Positions 1 to 7,732 of a DNA stretch of 64,000 nt are shown in pieces. The stretch covers positions 124,001 through 188,000 of the forward strand of contig NZ_BHYK01000005.1 of assembly GCF_003865095.1 (NCBI RefSeq), written 5' to 3'. Position numbers and translations under genes: made by a program. This DNA is from Clostridium tagluense (GTDB lineage Bacteria; Bacillota; Clostridia; Clostridiales; Clostridiaceae). The notes below the pieces were generated by a model, which ran no database searches, was not told the DNA's origin, and worked only from the letters and a program-made list of their open reading frames with translations. Within the stretch, counting starts at the first letter, position 1. Every line of letters begins with the position of its first letter.

Positions 1-1
1 A

Positions 2-385
2 AAACAGTTTATTAAAGAAACTAAATTTGACAAATTGGGAGTATTTAAGTATTCAATGGAAGATGGTACTGCCGCAGCAGAAATGGAAAATCAAATTTCT
101 GAAGATATAAAAGTAAAACGTGAAGAAGAACTGATGTTAATACAACAAAGTATATCCAAAGAACTAAATAGTAAAAAGATAGGAAAAACATACAAGGTTT
201 TAGTAGAAGGGGTTAATGATAAAACATATTTTGGCAGGGGTTATGAAATGGCACCGGAGGTTGATGGAAATATTTTCTTTGAATCTGATGTGGTGTATAA
301 TAAGGGAGAATTTGTTAATGTCAAAGTTACTAAAGCTTTAGAATACGATTTAATAGGAGTTGTGTGCTATGAATCTTGCGAATAA
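2..385 (+). CDS. rimO: Ribosomal protein S12 methylthiotransferase RimO, C-terminal end (partial)
   Basis: The reading frame is open from the window edge, so only the last 127 or so residues are present; the radical-SAM core lies upstream. RimO is a radical-SAM enzyme that adds a methylthio group to an aspartate of ribosomal protein S12. The visible part has the family's spacer (FDKLGVFKYS, then EDGTAAAEM) followed by a TRAM-type beta-barrel RNA-binding domain containing GKTYKVLVEG and the terminal ALEYDLIGVV. The stop overlaps the start of pgsA (frames overlap by about 17 bases), so the two are translationally coupled. Family assignment rests on the C-terminal pattern and the classic rimO-pgsA neighbourhood; MiaB-like paralogues are less likely because a clear miaB sits at 25079. 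Confidence 0.85.
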   Translation, partial: KQFIKETKFDKLGVFKYSMEDGTAAAEMENQISEDIKVKREEELMLIQQSISKELNSKKIGKTYKVLVEGVNDKTYFGRGYEMAPEVDGNIFFESDVVYNKGEFVNVKVTKALEYDLIGVVCYESCE

Positions 386-914
386 ACTTACAATGCTCCG
401 AATTTTTCTAGTGCCTATATTTTTAATATTTATGGCAGTTCAAGACATACCTTATGGAAGAGAAGTTGCTACTATTATTTTCATAGTAGCTTCTCTTACA
501 GACAAATTAGATGGATATATAGCTAGAAGCAGAAACCAAATAACTAATTTCGGTAAATTTATGGATCCTCTAGCTGATAAACTATTGGTAACTGCTGCAC
601 TTGTTTCCTTAGTGGAACTTCAGATTGTAGCTAGTTGGGTAGCTATGATTATAATTGCTAGAGAATTTGCAGTTTCAGGTCTTCGAACAATAGCTGCCTC
701 GGAGGGAAAAGTAATTGCAGCTAGCTGGTGGGGAAAAATAAAAACTGTTATTCAAATAGTTGCTATAATTACAGCATTATTAAACTTATCTTATGTACAT
801 CCAATTTTAAATGTGCTAACTGATATATTTATGGCTGCTGCAGTAATTATTACAATAATATCAGGAGTTGACTATTTTGTTAAAAATAAAGACTCAATTA
901 GAATTGATAAGTGA
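369..914 (+). CDS. pgsA: CDP-diacylglycerol--glycerol-3-phosphate 3-phosphatidyltransferase
   Basis: This integral membrane enzyme makes phosphatidylglycerol phosphate, the committed step to phosphatidylglycerol and cardiolipin. The CDP-alcohol phosphatidyltransferase signature is complete: TDKLDGYIARS followed by GKFMDPLADK, giving the D-x2-DG-x2-AR-x8-G-x3-D-x3-D pattern near residues 45-75. Several hydrophobic helices follow. The length of 181 residues is normal. I choose the ATG at 369 because GGAG lies a few bases upstream inside the end of rimO; a TTG at 360 is in frame but leaves no proper spacing. The gene ends before a bipartite hairpin at 952-1002. Confidence 0.93.
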   Translation: MNLANKLTMLRIFLVPIFLIFMAVQDIPYGREVATIIFIVASLTDKLDGYIARSRNQITNFGKFMDPLADKLLVTAALVSLVELQIVASWVAMIIIAREFAVSGLRTIAASEGKVIAASWWGKIKTVIQIVAIITALLNLSYVHPILNVLTDIFMAAAVIITIISGVDYFVKNKDSIRIDK

Positions 915-951
915 TTAATTTATTATAGTTTGTTAATAATACAAATAATGG

Positions 952-1002
952 AGTTCCTATTGTAATATTCCAAGTGAAGGAAAAACTAGGAACTTTTATT
1001 TT
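952..1002 (+). terminator. Bipartite hairpin terminator after pgsA
   Basis: AGTTCCTA (952-959) pairs with TAGGAACT (987-994). An inner TTCC/GGAA stem closes the loop, and TTTATTTT follows. It separates the rimO-pgsA unit from the recA promoter directly downstream. Confidence 0.7.
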
Positions 1003-1007
1003 GCATG

Positions 1008-1056
1008 TTGACCATGCAAAACAAATGGTGTATACTTAACATAGAACAAATGTTCG
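1008..1056 (+). promoter_or_regulatory. recA promoter with LexA (SOS) operator
   Basis: TTGACC (1008-1013) and TATACT (1031-1036) are separated by exactly 17 bases. GAACAAATGTTC (1044-1055) matches the Gram-positive SOS box core GAAC-N4-GTTC and sits just after the -10, where LexA would block initiation. The arrangement implies DNA-damage induction of recA. Confidence 0.85.
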
Positions 1057-1091
1057 TAATAAGAAGGATGGTGAACCCTAAGGGGAAATGT

Positions 1092-2159
1092 ATGAATAAT
1101 GAAAAATTAAAAGCACTAGAAGCAGCTATGGGTCAAATAGAGAAACAATTTGGTAAAGGTTCAATAATGAAACTGGGAGACCATAGTACGTTAAATTTAG
1201 ATGCTATTTCTACTGGTTGTTTAGGACTGGATATAGGGCTTGGTATAGGTGGTGTTCCTAGAGGAAGAATGATTGAAATTTTTGGACCAGAATCTTCAGG
1301 TAAAACTACAGTTGCACTACATATAGTGTCAGAAGCACAGAAAGAAGGCGGAACAGCTGCATTTATTGATGTAGAACATGCACTAGATCCTATTTATGCT
1401 AAATCACTAGGAATTAATATAGATGATTTAATAGTTTCTCAGCCAGATACTGGTGAGCAGGCTTTAGAGATTACAGAGGCCTTAGTTCGTTCAGGGGCTA
1501 TAGATGTTATTGTTGTGGATTCAGTAGCCGCATTGGTGCCTAAAGCCGAAATTGAAGGCGAAATGGGAGACTCTCATATAGGATTGCAAGCAAGACTTAT
1601 GTCACAAGCGCTAAGAAAACTTGCTGGATCTATAAATAAATCAAAATGTGTTCTTGTGTTTATAAACCAATTAAGAGAAAAAGTTGGAGTAATGTTTGGA
1701 AATCCAGAAGTAACTCCTGGCGGTAGAGCATTAAAATTTTATGCTTCTGTTAGAATAGATATCAGAAGAATAGATACAATTAAACAAGGTGATCAATTTA
1801 TGGGTAATAGAACAAGAATAAAAATAGTCAAAAATAAAGTTGCCCCTCCATTTAAACAAGCTGAATTTGATATTATGTACGGTGAAGGTATATCTCGCGA
1901 GGGAGATGTTTTAGATATAGGCGTTAAAGAAGAAATTGTACAAAAAAGTGGAGCATGGTTTGCCTATGGAGATATACGTCTTGGACAAGGAAGAGAAAAT
2001 GCAAAACAATACTTTAAAGACAATGCTCTGGTAATGTTTGAAATAGAAAATAAAATCAGAGAAAAATATAATCTACCTTTATCAAAAGCTCCAGTAATTG
2101 ATAAGAAAGAAGTAAAACAAGCAAAAGAAATAAAAGAAGTTAGTAAAAAAGAAGAATAA
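1092..2159 (+). CDS. recA: Recombinase RecA
   Basis: RecA forms ATP-dependent filaments on single-stranded DNA, drives strand exchange and triggers LexA self-cleavage. The product is 355 residues, close to the family norm. It has Walker [10 protein letters not shown] at about residues 65-73, the core [11 protein letters not shown], the LMSQALRKL segment, the loop-2 region with [17 protein letters not shown] and [12 protein letters not shown], and a charged lysine/glutamate-rich tail. The ATG at 1092 is preferred because AGGGGAAATGT precedes it and family proteins start near this point; in-frame upstream codons overlap the promoter and operator. The gene is a single transcription unit between its own SOS promoter and a terminator at 2161. 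Confidence 0.98.
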   Translation: MNNEKLKALEAAMGQIEKQFGKGSIMKLGDHSTLNLDAISTGCLGLDIGLGIGGVPRGRMIEIFGPESSGKTTVALHIVSEAQKEGGTAAFIDVEHALDPIYAKSLGINIDDLIVSQPDTGEQALEITEALVRSGAIDVIVVDSVAALVPKAEIEGEMGDSHIGLQARLMSQALRKLAGSINKSKCVLVFINQLREKVGVMFGNPEVTPGGRALKFYASVRIDIRRIDTIKQGDQFMGNRTRIKIVKNKVAPPFKQAEFDIMYGEGISREGDVLDIGVKEEIVQKSGAWFAYGDIRLGQGRENAKQYFKDNALVMFEIENKIREKYNLPLSKAPVIDKKEVKQAKEIKEVSKKEE

Positions 2160-2160
2160 A

Positions 2161-2184
2161 AGCAAGTGGCTACTTGCTTTTTTT
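2161..2184 (+). terminator. recA terminator
   Basis: AGCAAGT (2161-2167), a 4-base loop and ACTTGCT (2172-2178) are followed by a run of T, starting two bases after the recA stop. Confidence 0.9.
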
Positions 2185-2517
2185 CTTCTTTTCATTATTG
2201 GAGATTATATGCTATTTTAATTTAACTAGTATATTCTAAGTATAATTGTGGAATAGTAGTACTATAATAATGTGAAGTATATGCTTTTTAAGGTGTAGCA
2301 TATTATTGTTTAGCATAATTATTGTATGATAGTAAAGTAAAATAATTTATTTAAATGTTAAAATCTTGACATTAATTGAAAAGTAATATAAAATAAATAC
2401 AAATACTGGTTTAGCATATTCAAACTGCTACCAATTGAATAAATATTACACCTTCTCTAGCTTTCATGTTTACTCTTAAATAGACTCGAAAATAAGCAAA
2501 GGAGGTGTTGATAATCG
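2185..2517 (+). promoter_or_regulatory. Long leader region upstream of rny
   Basis: This 333-base AT-rich gap has no convincing gene. A candidate promoter is TTGACA at 2366-2371 with TATAAA at 2387-2392 (15-base spacing, slightly short). It would leave a 5' leader of about 120 bases on the rny mRNA. AAAGGAGGTG lies just before the rny start. Confidence 0.4.
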
Positions 2518-4071
2518 ATGGATACTAATAGTCGAATGATCTTAATAGGTTGTGCTATTTTGGTTGTTGTTTTAGTGGGTATTTTTGTTGTAATTTATAC
2601 TAGAAAAAATATATCTCAAGCAAATATTTCTGAAGCTGAAAAAGAAGCTAAAAAAATTCTTGATGAAAGTTCAAAAGAATCTGAAACAAAAAAGAAAGAA
2701 GCTATTTTAGAAGCCAAAGAAGAAGTTCACAGACTTAGAACCGATTTAGAAAAAGAATCAAGAGAAAGACGTAATGAAGTTCAAAGGTTAGAAAGAAGAA
2801 ATATCCAAAGAGAGGAATCTTTAGATAAAAAAAGTGATGTGCTAGAGAGAAAAGAAGAAAATCTTAATAAAAAGCAACAAGAAATTGAGATGTTAGAAGC
2901 AAGTATTCAAGATTTATACACAAAACAAAGGGAAGAATTAGAAAGACTATCAGGTTTAACAGCCGATGAAGCAAAACAAGTTTTATTAGATGAAATTAAA
3001 AAAGAAATTAAACATGATGCCGCAATTATGATTAAAGAAATTGAAACTAAGGCAAAAGAAGAAGCCGATAAAAAAGCACGAGAAATTATTACTTATGCTA
3101 TTCAAAGATGCGCTGCTGATCATGTTGCAGAAACAACAGTTCATGTAGTTTCGCTTCCTAATGATGAAATGAAGGGAAGAATAATAGGTAGAGAGGGTAG
3201 AAATATTCGAACTCTAGAAACACTTACAGGCGTTGATTTAATAATAGATGATACACCTGAAGCAGTAATTCTTTCAGCATTTGATCCTATAAGACGTGAA
3301 GTTGCTAGAATAGCACTTGAGAAGCTAATAGTGGATGGAAGAATTCATCCTGCTAGAATTGAAGAAATGGTAGAAAAAGCTAAAAAAGAGGTTGAGAGTG
3401 ATATAAGAGAAGAAGGAGAACAAGCTACTTTTGAAACAGGAGTGCATGGTCTTCATTCAGAAATTATTAGACTACTTGGAAGGCTTAAATACAGAACTAG
3501 TTATGGTCAAAATGTATTAAAACATTCTATTGAAGTTTCATACTTAGCTGGGCTTATGGCCTCTGAACTCGGAATTGATCCAACTCTTGCTAAAAGGTGT
3601 GGACTACTTCATGATATAGGTAAAGCTGTAGACCATGAAGTTGAAGGACCACATGCACTTATAGGTGCAGAGATAGCAAAGAAACACCACGAATCAGCTA
3701 TTGTAGTAAATGCTATTGCAGCTCATCACGGTGACGTTGAACTACAGTCTCTTGAAGCAATACTAGTTCAAGCAGCAGATGCTATATCAGCTGCAAGACC
3801 AGGTGCAAGAAGAGAAACTCTGGAAGCCTATATTAAAAGACTAGAAAAATTAGAAGAAATTGCAAATTCCTATGAAGGCGTCGAAAAGTCATATGCTATT
3901 CAAGCTGGAAGAGAAGTTAGAATCATGATTAAACCAGAAATAATTGATGATGCAGGTGCTGTTGAATTGGCAAGAAATCTAGTTAAAAGAATTGAAAATG
4001 AACTAGAATATCCAGGCCAAATTAAGGTGAATGTAATCAGAGAAACAAGAGCCATTGATTATGCTAAATAA
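2518..4071 (+). CDS. rny: Ribonuclease Y
   Basis: RNase Y is a membrane-anchored endoribonuclease that starts decay of many mRNAs in Firmicutes. The order of parts is complete: one N-terminal membrane helix (about residues 8-27), a long charged coiled coil (about 35-200), a KH domain with [10 protein letters not shown] at about 220, and an HD domain with [12 protein letters not shown] at about 362-373. The length of 517 residues is normal. The ATG follows AAAGGAGGTG by about nine bases. In Clostridium this gene sits between recA and spoVS, as here. It is a monocistron with a strong terminator at 4090. Confidence 0.97.
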   Translation: MDTNSRMILIGCAILVVVLVGIFVVIYTRKNISQANISEAEKEAKKILDESSKESETKKKEAILEAKEEVHRLRTDLEKESRERRNEVQRLERRNIQREESLDKKSDVLERKEENLNKKQQEIEMLEASIQDLYTKQREELERLSGLTADEAKQVLLDEIKKEIKHDAAIMIKEIETKAKEEADKKAREIITYAIQRCAADHVAETTVHVVSLPNDEMKGRIIGREGRNIRTLETLTGVDLIIDDTPEAVILSAFDPIRREVARIALEKLIVDGRIHPARIEEMVEKAKKEVESDIREEGEQATFETGVHGLHSEIIRLLGRLKYRTSYGQNVLKHSIEVSYLAGLMASELGIDPTLAKRCGLLHDIGKAVDHEVEGPHALIGAEIAKKHHESAIVVNAIAAHHGDVELQSLEAILVQAADAISAARPGARRETLEAYIKRLEKLEEIANSYEGVEKSYAIQAGREVRIMIKPEIIDDAGAVELARNLVKRIENELEYPGQIKVNVIRETRAIDYAK

Positions 4072-4089
4072 ACCAATATAATATTTACT

Positions 4090-4135
4090 CCTCTTAAAAT
4101 TTAGAAAATTTCCAAATTTTAAGAGGATTTTTTTT
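4090..4135 (+). terminator. rny terminator
   Basis: CCTCTTAAAATTT (4090-4102) pairs perfectly with AAATTTTAAGAGG (4114-4126) and is followed by ATTTTTTTT. Confidence 0.92.
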
Positions 4136-4190
4136 ATGTTTGTAGAATAATACAAATGTAGCAATTAAATTGGCTAATAGGAGGTTTATT

Positions 4191-4451
4191 ATGGAAGTGT
4201 TAAAAGTTTCAGCAAAATCTAGCCCAAATTCAGTAGCAGGAGCCTTAGCAGGAGTACTAAGAGAAAAAGGAGCAGCAGAAATTCAAGCAATAGGTGCTGG
4301 TGCAATTAATCAAGCAGTTAAGGCTATTGCTATAGCAAGAGGGTTTGTTGCACCTAGTGGTGTTGACCTAGTTTGTATACCTGCATTTACAGATGTAATA
4401 ATAGAAGGCGAAGAAAGAACTGCAATTAAATTAATAGTTCAACCTAGATAA
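4191..4451 (+). CDS. spoVS: Stage V sporulation protein S
   Basis: SpoVS is a small Alba-fold protein needed for spore coat assembly and normal progress through sporulation. The 86-residue product starts MEVLKVSAKS, contains the conserved SSPNSVAGALAG, the GAGAINQAVKAIAIARG helix region and ends with IKLIVQPR, matching the family over its full length. The ATG at 4191 is chosen because AGGAGGT precedes it by a few bases; the upstream in-frame extension includes the ribosome binding site itself. It follows rny but has the rny terminator between, so it probably has its own promoter. Confidence 0.96.
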   Translation: MEVLKVSAKSSPNSVAGALAGVLREKGAAEIQAIGAGAINQAVKAIAIARGFVAPSGVDLVCIPAFTDVIIEGEERTAIKLIVQPR

Positions 4452-4460
4452 TAAATATAA

Positions 4461-4493
4461 AAAGGGCTTGTGGTATAAGCTCTTTATTTTTTT
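4461..4493 (+). terminator. spoVS terminator
   Basis: AAAGGGCTT pairs with AAGCTCTTT (one G-T pair) and is followed by ATTTTTTTA. Confidence 0.8.
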
Positions 4494-4536
4494 ATAGAAA
4501 TTTGTACACTATTTATAGAAAATTTGTACTATTTAC
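4490..4536. repeat. Two-copy imperfect direct repeat upstream of the aminotransferase
   Basis: A unit reading TTTATAGAAATTTGTACACTA is followed at once by TTTATAGAAAATTTGTACTA, then a shorter TTTACAT. It lies between the spoVS terminator and the aspartate aminotransferase. It could hold a promoter or a regulator site; nothing in the sequence decides this. Confidence 0.4.
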
Positions 4537-4680
4537 ATTACAAAAGAAAAATGCTATATTAGTAGTATATGAATTATATCCTTCACTTTATTTATAAATG
4601 AAGGCAAAAATTCAATTATCTAATTTAAATCAAATTCATGTAAAAATATACAAATAATATATGTGTTGGGGGTAAAAAAA

Positions 4681-5871
4681 ATGATTTTTTCTAAAAAAGC
4701 TAAACAAATATCACCATCTTTAACATTGGATATAACTGCAAAGGCAAAAAAAATGAGGGCTGATGGAATAGATGTCATAGGTTTTGGTGCTGGTGAACCT
4801 GATTTTAATACACCAAAAAACATTCAAGATGCTGCTATAAAAGCAATTCAAGAAGGAAAGACCAAATATACAGCTTCATCAGGTATTATTGAGTTAAAAC
4901 ATGCAATAATTCAAAAATTAAAAAGTGATAATAACTTAACTTATATACCATCCCAAATTATAGTTTCAACTGGAGCAAAACAATGCTTAGCTAATGTTTT
5001 TCAAACTATTTTAAATCCAGGAGACGAAGTGTTAATAGGAGTTCCGTATTGGGTAAGTTATCCAGAATTAGTTAAATTAGCAGATGGAGAGCCTGTTTAT
5101 GTACAAACAGAAGAAATACACAAATTCAAATTAACAATTGAAAACCTAAATAGAGCAATAACTTCTAAATCTAAAGCAATAGTATTAAATAGTCCCAATA
5201 ATCCTACAGGGACAGTATATTCAAGGGAAGAACTTATAGAAATTGCTGATTTTGCAAAAACAAACAATTTATTTATAATATCAGATGAAATTTATGAAAA
5301 ATTATTATATGGAACTAATCCTCATATTAGTATAGCAACTCTTTCAGAGGATGCTTATAATAGAACTATTGTAATCAATGGTGTTTCTAAGGCCTATGCT
5401 ATGACAGGATGGAGAATAGGGTATGCTGCTGCTAGTGCAGAAATAATAGCATTGATGTCTAACCTTCAAAGCCATACTACCTCGAATCCTAATTCAATTG
5501 CCCAGTATGCATCAGTTGAAGCAATAAACGGTAAGCAAGATGATATGCACGTTATGGTTGAACAATTTAAGCTAAGGCGAGATTATATGGTAGAGAGAAT
5601 TAATAGTATCGGTAATTTATCTTGCATAGAACCTGAAGGTGCTTTCTATGTTATGGTAAATTTGTGCAAAGTATTAAATAAATCAATAGATGGAAAAATT
5701 ATAAAAGATTCACTCCAATTTTCAGAACTTTTACTTCAAAAGGAAAAAGTTGCGGTTATACCCGGTATTGCATTTGGAGCAGATAATTTTATTAGACTAT
5801 CCTATGCTACTTCAATGGAAAACATAAAAAATGGAATTGATAGAATAGCAAAGTTTGTTGAAAATATTTAA
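4681..5871 (+). CDS. aspB: Pyridoxal-phosphate aspartate aminotransferase (class I/II)
   Basis: The protein (396 residues) is a fold-type I aminotransferase of the AspB type, interconverting aspartate and 2-oxoglutarate with oxaloacetate and glutamate. Visible features are GAGEPDFNTP near residue 40, SPNNPTG near 165, SDEIYEKL near 205 and the cofactor lysine in GVSKAYAMTGWRIG near 230-243, plus the terminal RLSYATSMENI. The ATG at 4681 is supported by TTGGGGGT eight bases upstream. The exact amino acid substrate cannot be fixed from sequence alone. It sits alone between spoVS and ptsH, in the same strand order as in related clostridia. Confidence 0.88.
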   Translation: MIFSKKAKQISPSLTLDITAKAKKMRADGIDVIGFGAGEPDFNTPKNIQDAAIKAIQEGKTKYTASSGIIELKHAIIQKLKSDNNLTYIPSQIIVSTGAKQCLANVFQTILNPGDEVLIGVPYWVSYPELVKLADGEPVYVQTEEIHKFKLTIENLNRAITSKSKAIVLNSPNNPTGTVYSREELIEIADFAKTNNLFIISDEIYEKLLYGTNPHISIATLSEDAYNRTIVINGVSKAYAMTGWRIGYAAASAEIIALMSNLQSHTTSNPNSIAQYASVEAINGKQDDMHVMVEQFKLRRDYMVERINSIGNLSCIEPEGAFYVMVNLCKVLNKSIDGKIIKDSLQFSELLLQKEKVAVIPGIAFGADNFIRLSYATSMENIKNGIDRIAKFVENI

Positions 5872-5873
5872 AA

Positions 5874-5902
5874 TTGATTTACATACTTTTTAATGCTATT
5901 AT
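5874..5902 (+). promoter_or_regulatory. ptsH promoter
   Basis: TTGATT (5874-5879) and TATTAT (5897-5902) are separated by 17 bases, about 70 bases before the ptsH start. Confidence 0.7.
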
Positions 5903-5973
5903 AGTAGTATGAGTTAATAGTAAACTTTTATATGTTAGCTCATGCTATTATTAAAGTATTGGGGTGAAGTGAA

Positions 5974-6234
5974 TTGGTATCAAGAGAAGTTATGGTTAGT
6001 AATCCAAAAGGGCTGCATGCAAGGCCAGCCACATTATTAGTAAGGAAAGCTGCTTCTTTCAAATCCGATATAGGTTTAGAATATATGGGTAAAAAGGCCA
6101 ATATTAAGAGTTTAATAGGTATTTTATCTCTTGGTGTTGGTTCTAACAGTACTGTAAACGTTATAGCAAATGGTGATGATGAAAAATTAGCCTTAGAAGA
6201 AATAATAAATCTAATTAGCTCATTAGAAGAGTAA
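5974..6234 (+). CDS. ptsH: Phosphocarrier protein HPr
   Basis: HPr carries phosphate from enzyme I to sugar-specific EIIA proteins of the PTS; in Firmicutes its serine-phosphorylated form also acts in carbon catabolite control. The 86-residue protein has the active-site histidine in GLHARPA (His15) and the regulatory serine in NIKSLIG (Ser46), both at canonical positions, so it is a full HPr and not a Crh-type homologue lacking His15. The start is a TTG at 5974 preceded by GGGGTGAAG; it gives the usual MVSREV start, whereas the next ATG would cut off the first strand. No ptsI lies next to it. Confidence 0.93.
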   Translation: MVSREVMVSNPKGLHARPATLLVRKAASFKSDIGLEYMGKKANIKSLIGILSLGVGSNSTVNVIANGDDEKLALEEIINLISSLEE

Positions 6235-6283
6235 TTAATCATTTAAAAAATAACAAGTCAAAGATGCATTATAGTCTGTATAC

Positions 6284-6322
6284 TTTAAAAAGCTGCTAAC
6301 TTACTGTTTGCAGCTTTTTAAA
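6284..6322. terminator. Hairpin terminator after ptsH
   Basis: TTTAAAAAGCTGC (6284-6296) pairs with GCAGCTTTTTAAA (6310-6322). A-rich and T-rich flanks on both sides allow function in both directions. Confidence 0.85.
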
Positions 6323-6359
6323 ATTCATAGAAAAAGGAAAATATTAAGGGAGAATATAT

Positions 6360-7337
6360 ATGATAAAAAAAATTATAGAATACAATTGTGATTCAAACGT
6401 ATTTTTAGACAATAAACATTTTATATGGTATTTTCTTGAAATCAAAGCTAGAAAAAGTATTTATACTTCTAAAAGCTATGAACGCGATATAAAAGATTAT
6501 TTCAGCGTAGACTCTATTTCTGATATCAGTATAGAAGATATTAGAAAAGTTTCTATAGTAAATACACAAAATTATATAATAAAATTAATGGATAAAAATA
6601 TGGCTTCTGCCACTATAAATCGGAAAATATCATCATTGAGTGCACTATATAAATGGTTATTAAAATACCAAGATAACTCCACAGATATTCATATAATTAA
6701 ATATAATCCTTTTGCAAATTTAAAAGAAGAAAAACCAGTTATAAACAACAAGGAAACTGAGTTTTTAACAAAAGAAGAGTGTAAGGTTTTATTAAGTAGT
6801 ATAGATACAACTACTATATTAGGCCATAGAAATAAAACTATATTAGTACTTGCATTAACCACTGCTTTAAGAAAATCAGAAATTATAAATATTAAAATAA
6901 AACATGTTACTACTTATACTGGTTATGATGTAGTTAAAGTAAGGAGAAAGGGTGGCAAGGAGGATATAGTAAAACTTCAAAAAAACGTTCTTGCTATGAT
7001 TAACGAGTATATTCTGCTTACTAAGAGAAATAAGTTATCTAGTGGAGAGGAGTATTTATTTATTGGTCATTCCAGTAATGGCAAGAATAAAGAAAAATTA
7101 GATGCAAGTACTTTAAATTACATGATAAAAAAAGTATGCAAAAATGCAGGTATAGATAAAAATCTGCAAGTTCATTCTACTAGGCATACAGCCATTACTC
7201 TAGCAATTTTAGAAGGGGCTACCGTAGAAAAAGTTCGTGATTTTGCTGCGCATAAAAATTTAGCCACCACTAATCGGTATATTCACTCTGTAGATAGGTT
7301 GAAAAATAATGCTGGTGATTTAATTGATTTATTTTAA
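6360..7337 (+). CDS. Tyrosine-type site-specific recombinase
   Basis: The 325-residue protein has an N-terminal SAM-like core-binding region (KSYERDIKDYF, then TINRKISSLSALYKWL) and a complete C-terminal catalytic domain: Arg in TALRKSEI (about 170), Lys in KGGKED, the HSTRHTA box (about 271-277), His in FAAHKN and the nucleophile Tyr in TNRYIHS (about 306). It resembles XerC/XerD or phage-type integrases, but no attachment site or phage genes lie beside it, and Xer identity is not established. The ATG follows GGGAGAATATAT. Its stop codon TAA lies inside TTTAAC, the left flank of the mobile repeat at 7333, so the element abuts the end of this gene. Confidence 0.9.
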   Translation: MIKKIIEYNCDSNVFLDNKHFIWYFLEIKARKSIYTSKSYERDIKDYFSVDSISDISIEDIRKVSIVNTQNYIIKLMDKNMASATINRKISSLSALYKWLLKYQDNSTDIHIIKYNPFANLKEEKPVINNKETEFLTKEECKVLLSSIDTTTILGHRNKTILVLALTTALRKSEIINIKIKHVTTYTGYDVVKVRRKGGKEDIVKLQKNVLAMINEYILLTKRNKLSSGEEYLFIGHSSNGKNKEKLDASTLNYMIKKVCKNAGIDKNLQVHSTRHTAITLAILEGATVEKVRDFAAHKNLATTNRYIHSVDRLKNNAGDLIDLF

Positions 7338-7468
7338 CGACATTTCAGAAGGAAAGTCTCCAACTTCTATAAGTGGGTGTTACATACTACAACAAAAATA
7401 AAACTTCACTGGGGGTAAATCTCCTTCTGAAGTCGTTAATACTGCAGCACCGCAGGTGATGATTTAAC
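7333..7468 (+). mobile_element. Non-autonomous mobile repeat, full copy 1 (IS200/IS605-like MITE candidate)
   Basis: The element follows TTTAAC (7333-7338), begins GACATTTCAGAAGGA, and its inner end reads TCCTTCTGAAGTCGTTAA (to 7439). The two ends therefore form a long near-perfect stem. A tail of about 29 bases carries the hairpin CACC-GCA-GGTG (7448-7458) and ends in TTTAAC (7463-7468). An internal ACTT-CTAT-AAGT hairpin is also visible. It has no coding capacity. It matches the copy at 32486-32622 nearly end to end. Left-flank TTTAAC with subterminal hairpins is what single-strand Y1 (TnpA) transposons leave, but no transposase is present in the window, so the family is an inference. Confidence 0.75.
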
Positions 7469-7511
7469 AGGGTAGTAGATTCTAAAATTTGAATAAATCC
7501 TTAGCATCATG

Positions 7512-7560
7512 ATTCCCTAAAAAAATGAAACCTATAAGGTTTTATTTTTTTAGGGAATTT
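7512..7560. terminator. Long hairpin terminator downstream of repeat copy 1
   Basis: ATTCCCTAAAAAAAT (from 7512) pairs with ATTTTTTTAGGGAAT (to 7558) around an inner AAACCT-ATA-AGGTTT stem. T-rich bases follow. It probably ends the recombinase transcript, about 170 bases from its stop, with the mobile repeat in the 3' untranslated region. Confidence 0.8.
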
Positions 7561-7638
7561 TATATTTTTACTATTATAAAAAACAAATAAATTTGATAGT
7601 TTCAATGTATAAATATATTACATATTTTGTAAAAACTA

Positions 7639-7667
7639 TTTACATAAACACTTTATGATGGTATTAT
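7639..7667 (+). promoter_or_regulatory. Promoter of the WG-repeat gene
   Basis: TTTACA (7639-7644) and TATTAT (7662-7667) are 17 bases apart, about 65 bases before the GTG start. Confidence 0.65.
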
Positions 7668-7732
7668 ATGTAATATATTACCAATTAATTACGAATTGTT
7701 TTAATTATTTTAGTTACGAGGAGATGTAATAT

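Noticed and set aside
6360-7468. Recombinase plus repeat as one autonomous transposon
   Set aside because: The other full copy has no recombinase, the gene lies outside the TTTAAC-bounded unit, and tyrosine recombinases do not leave such ends.
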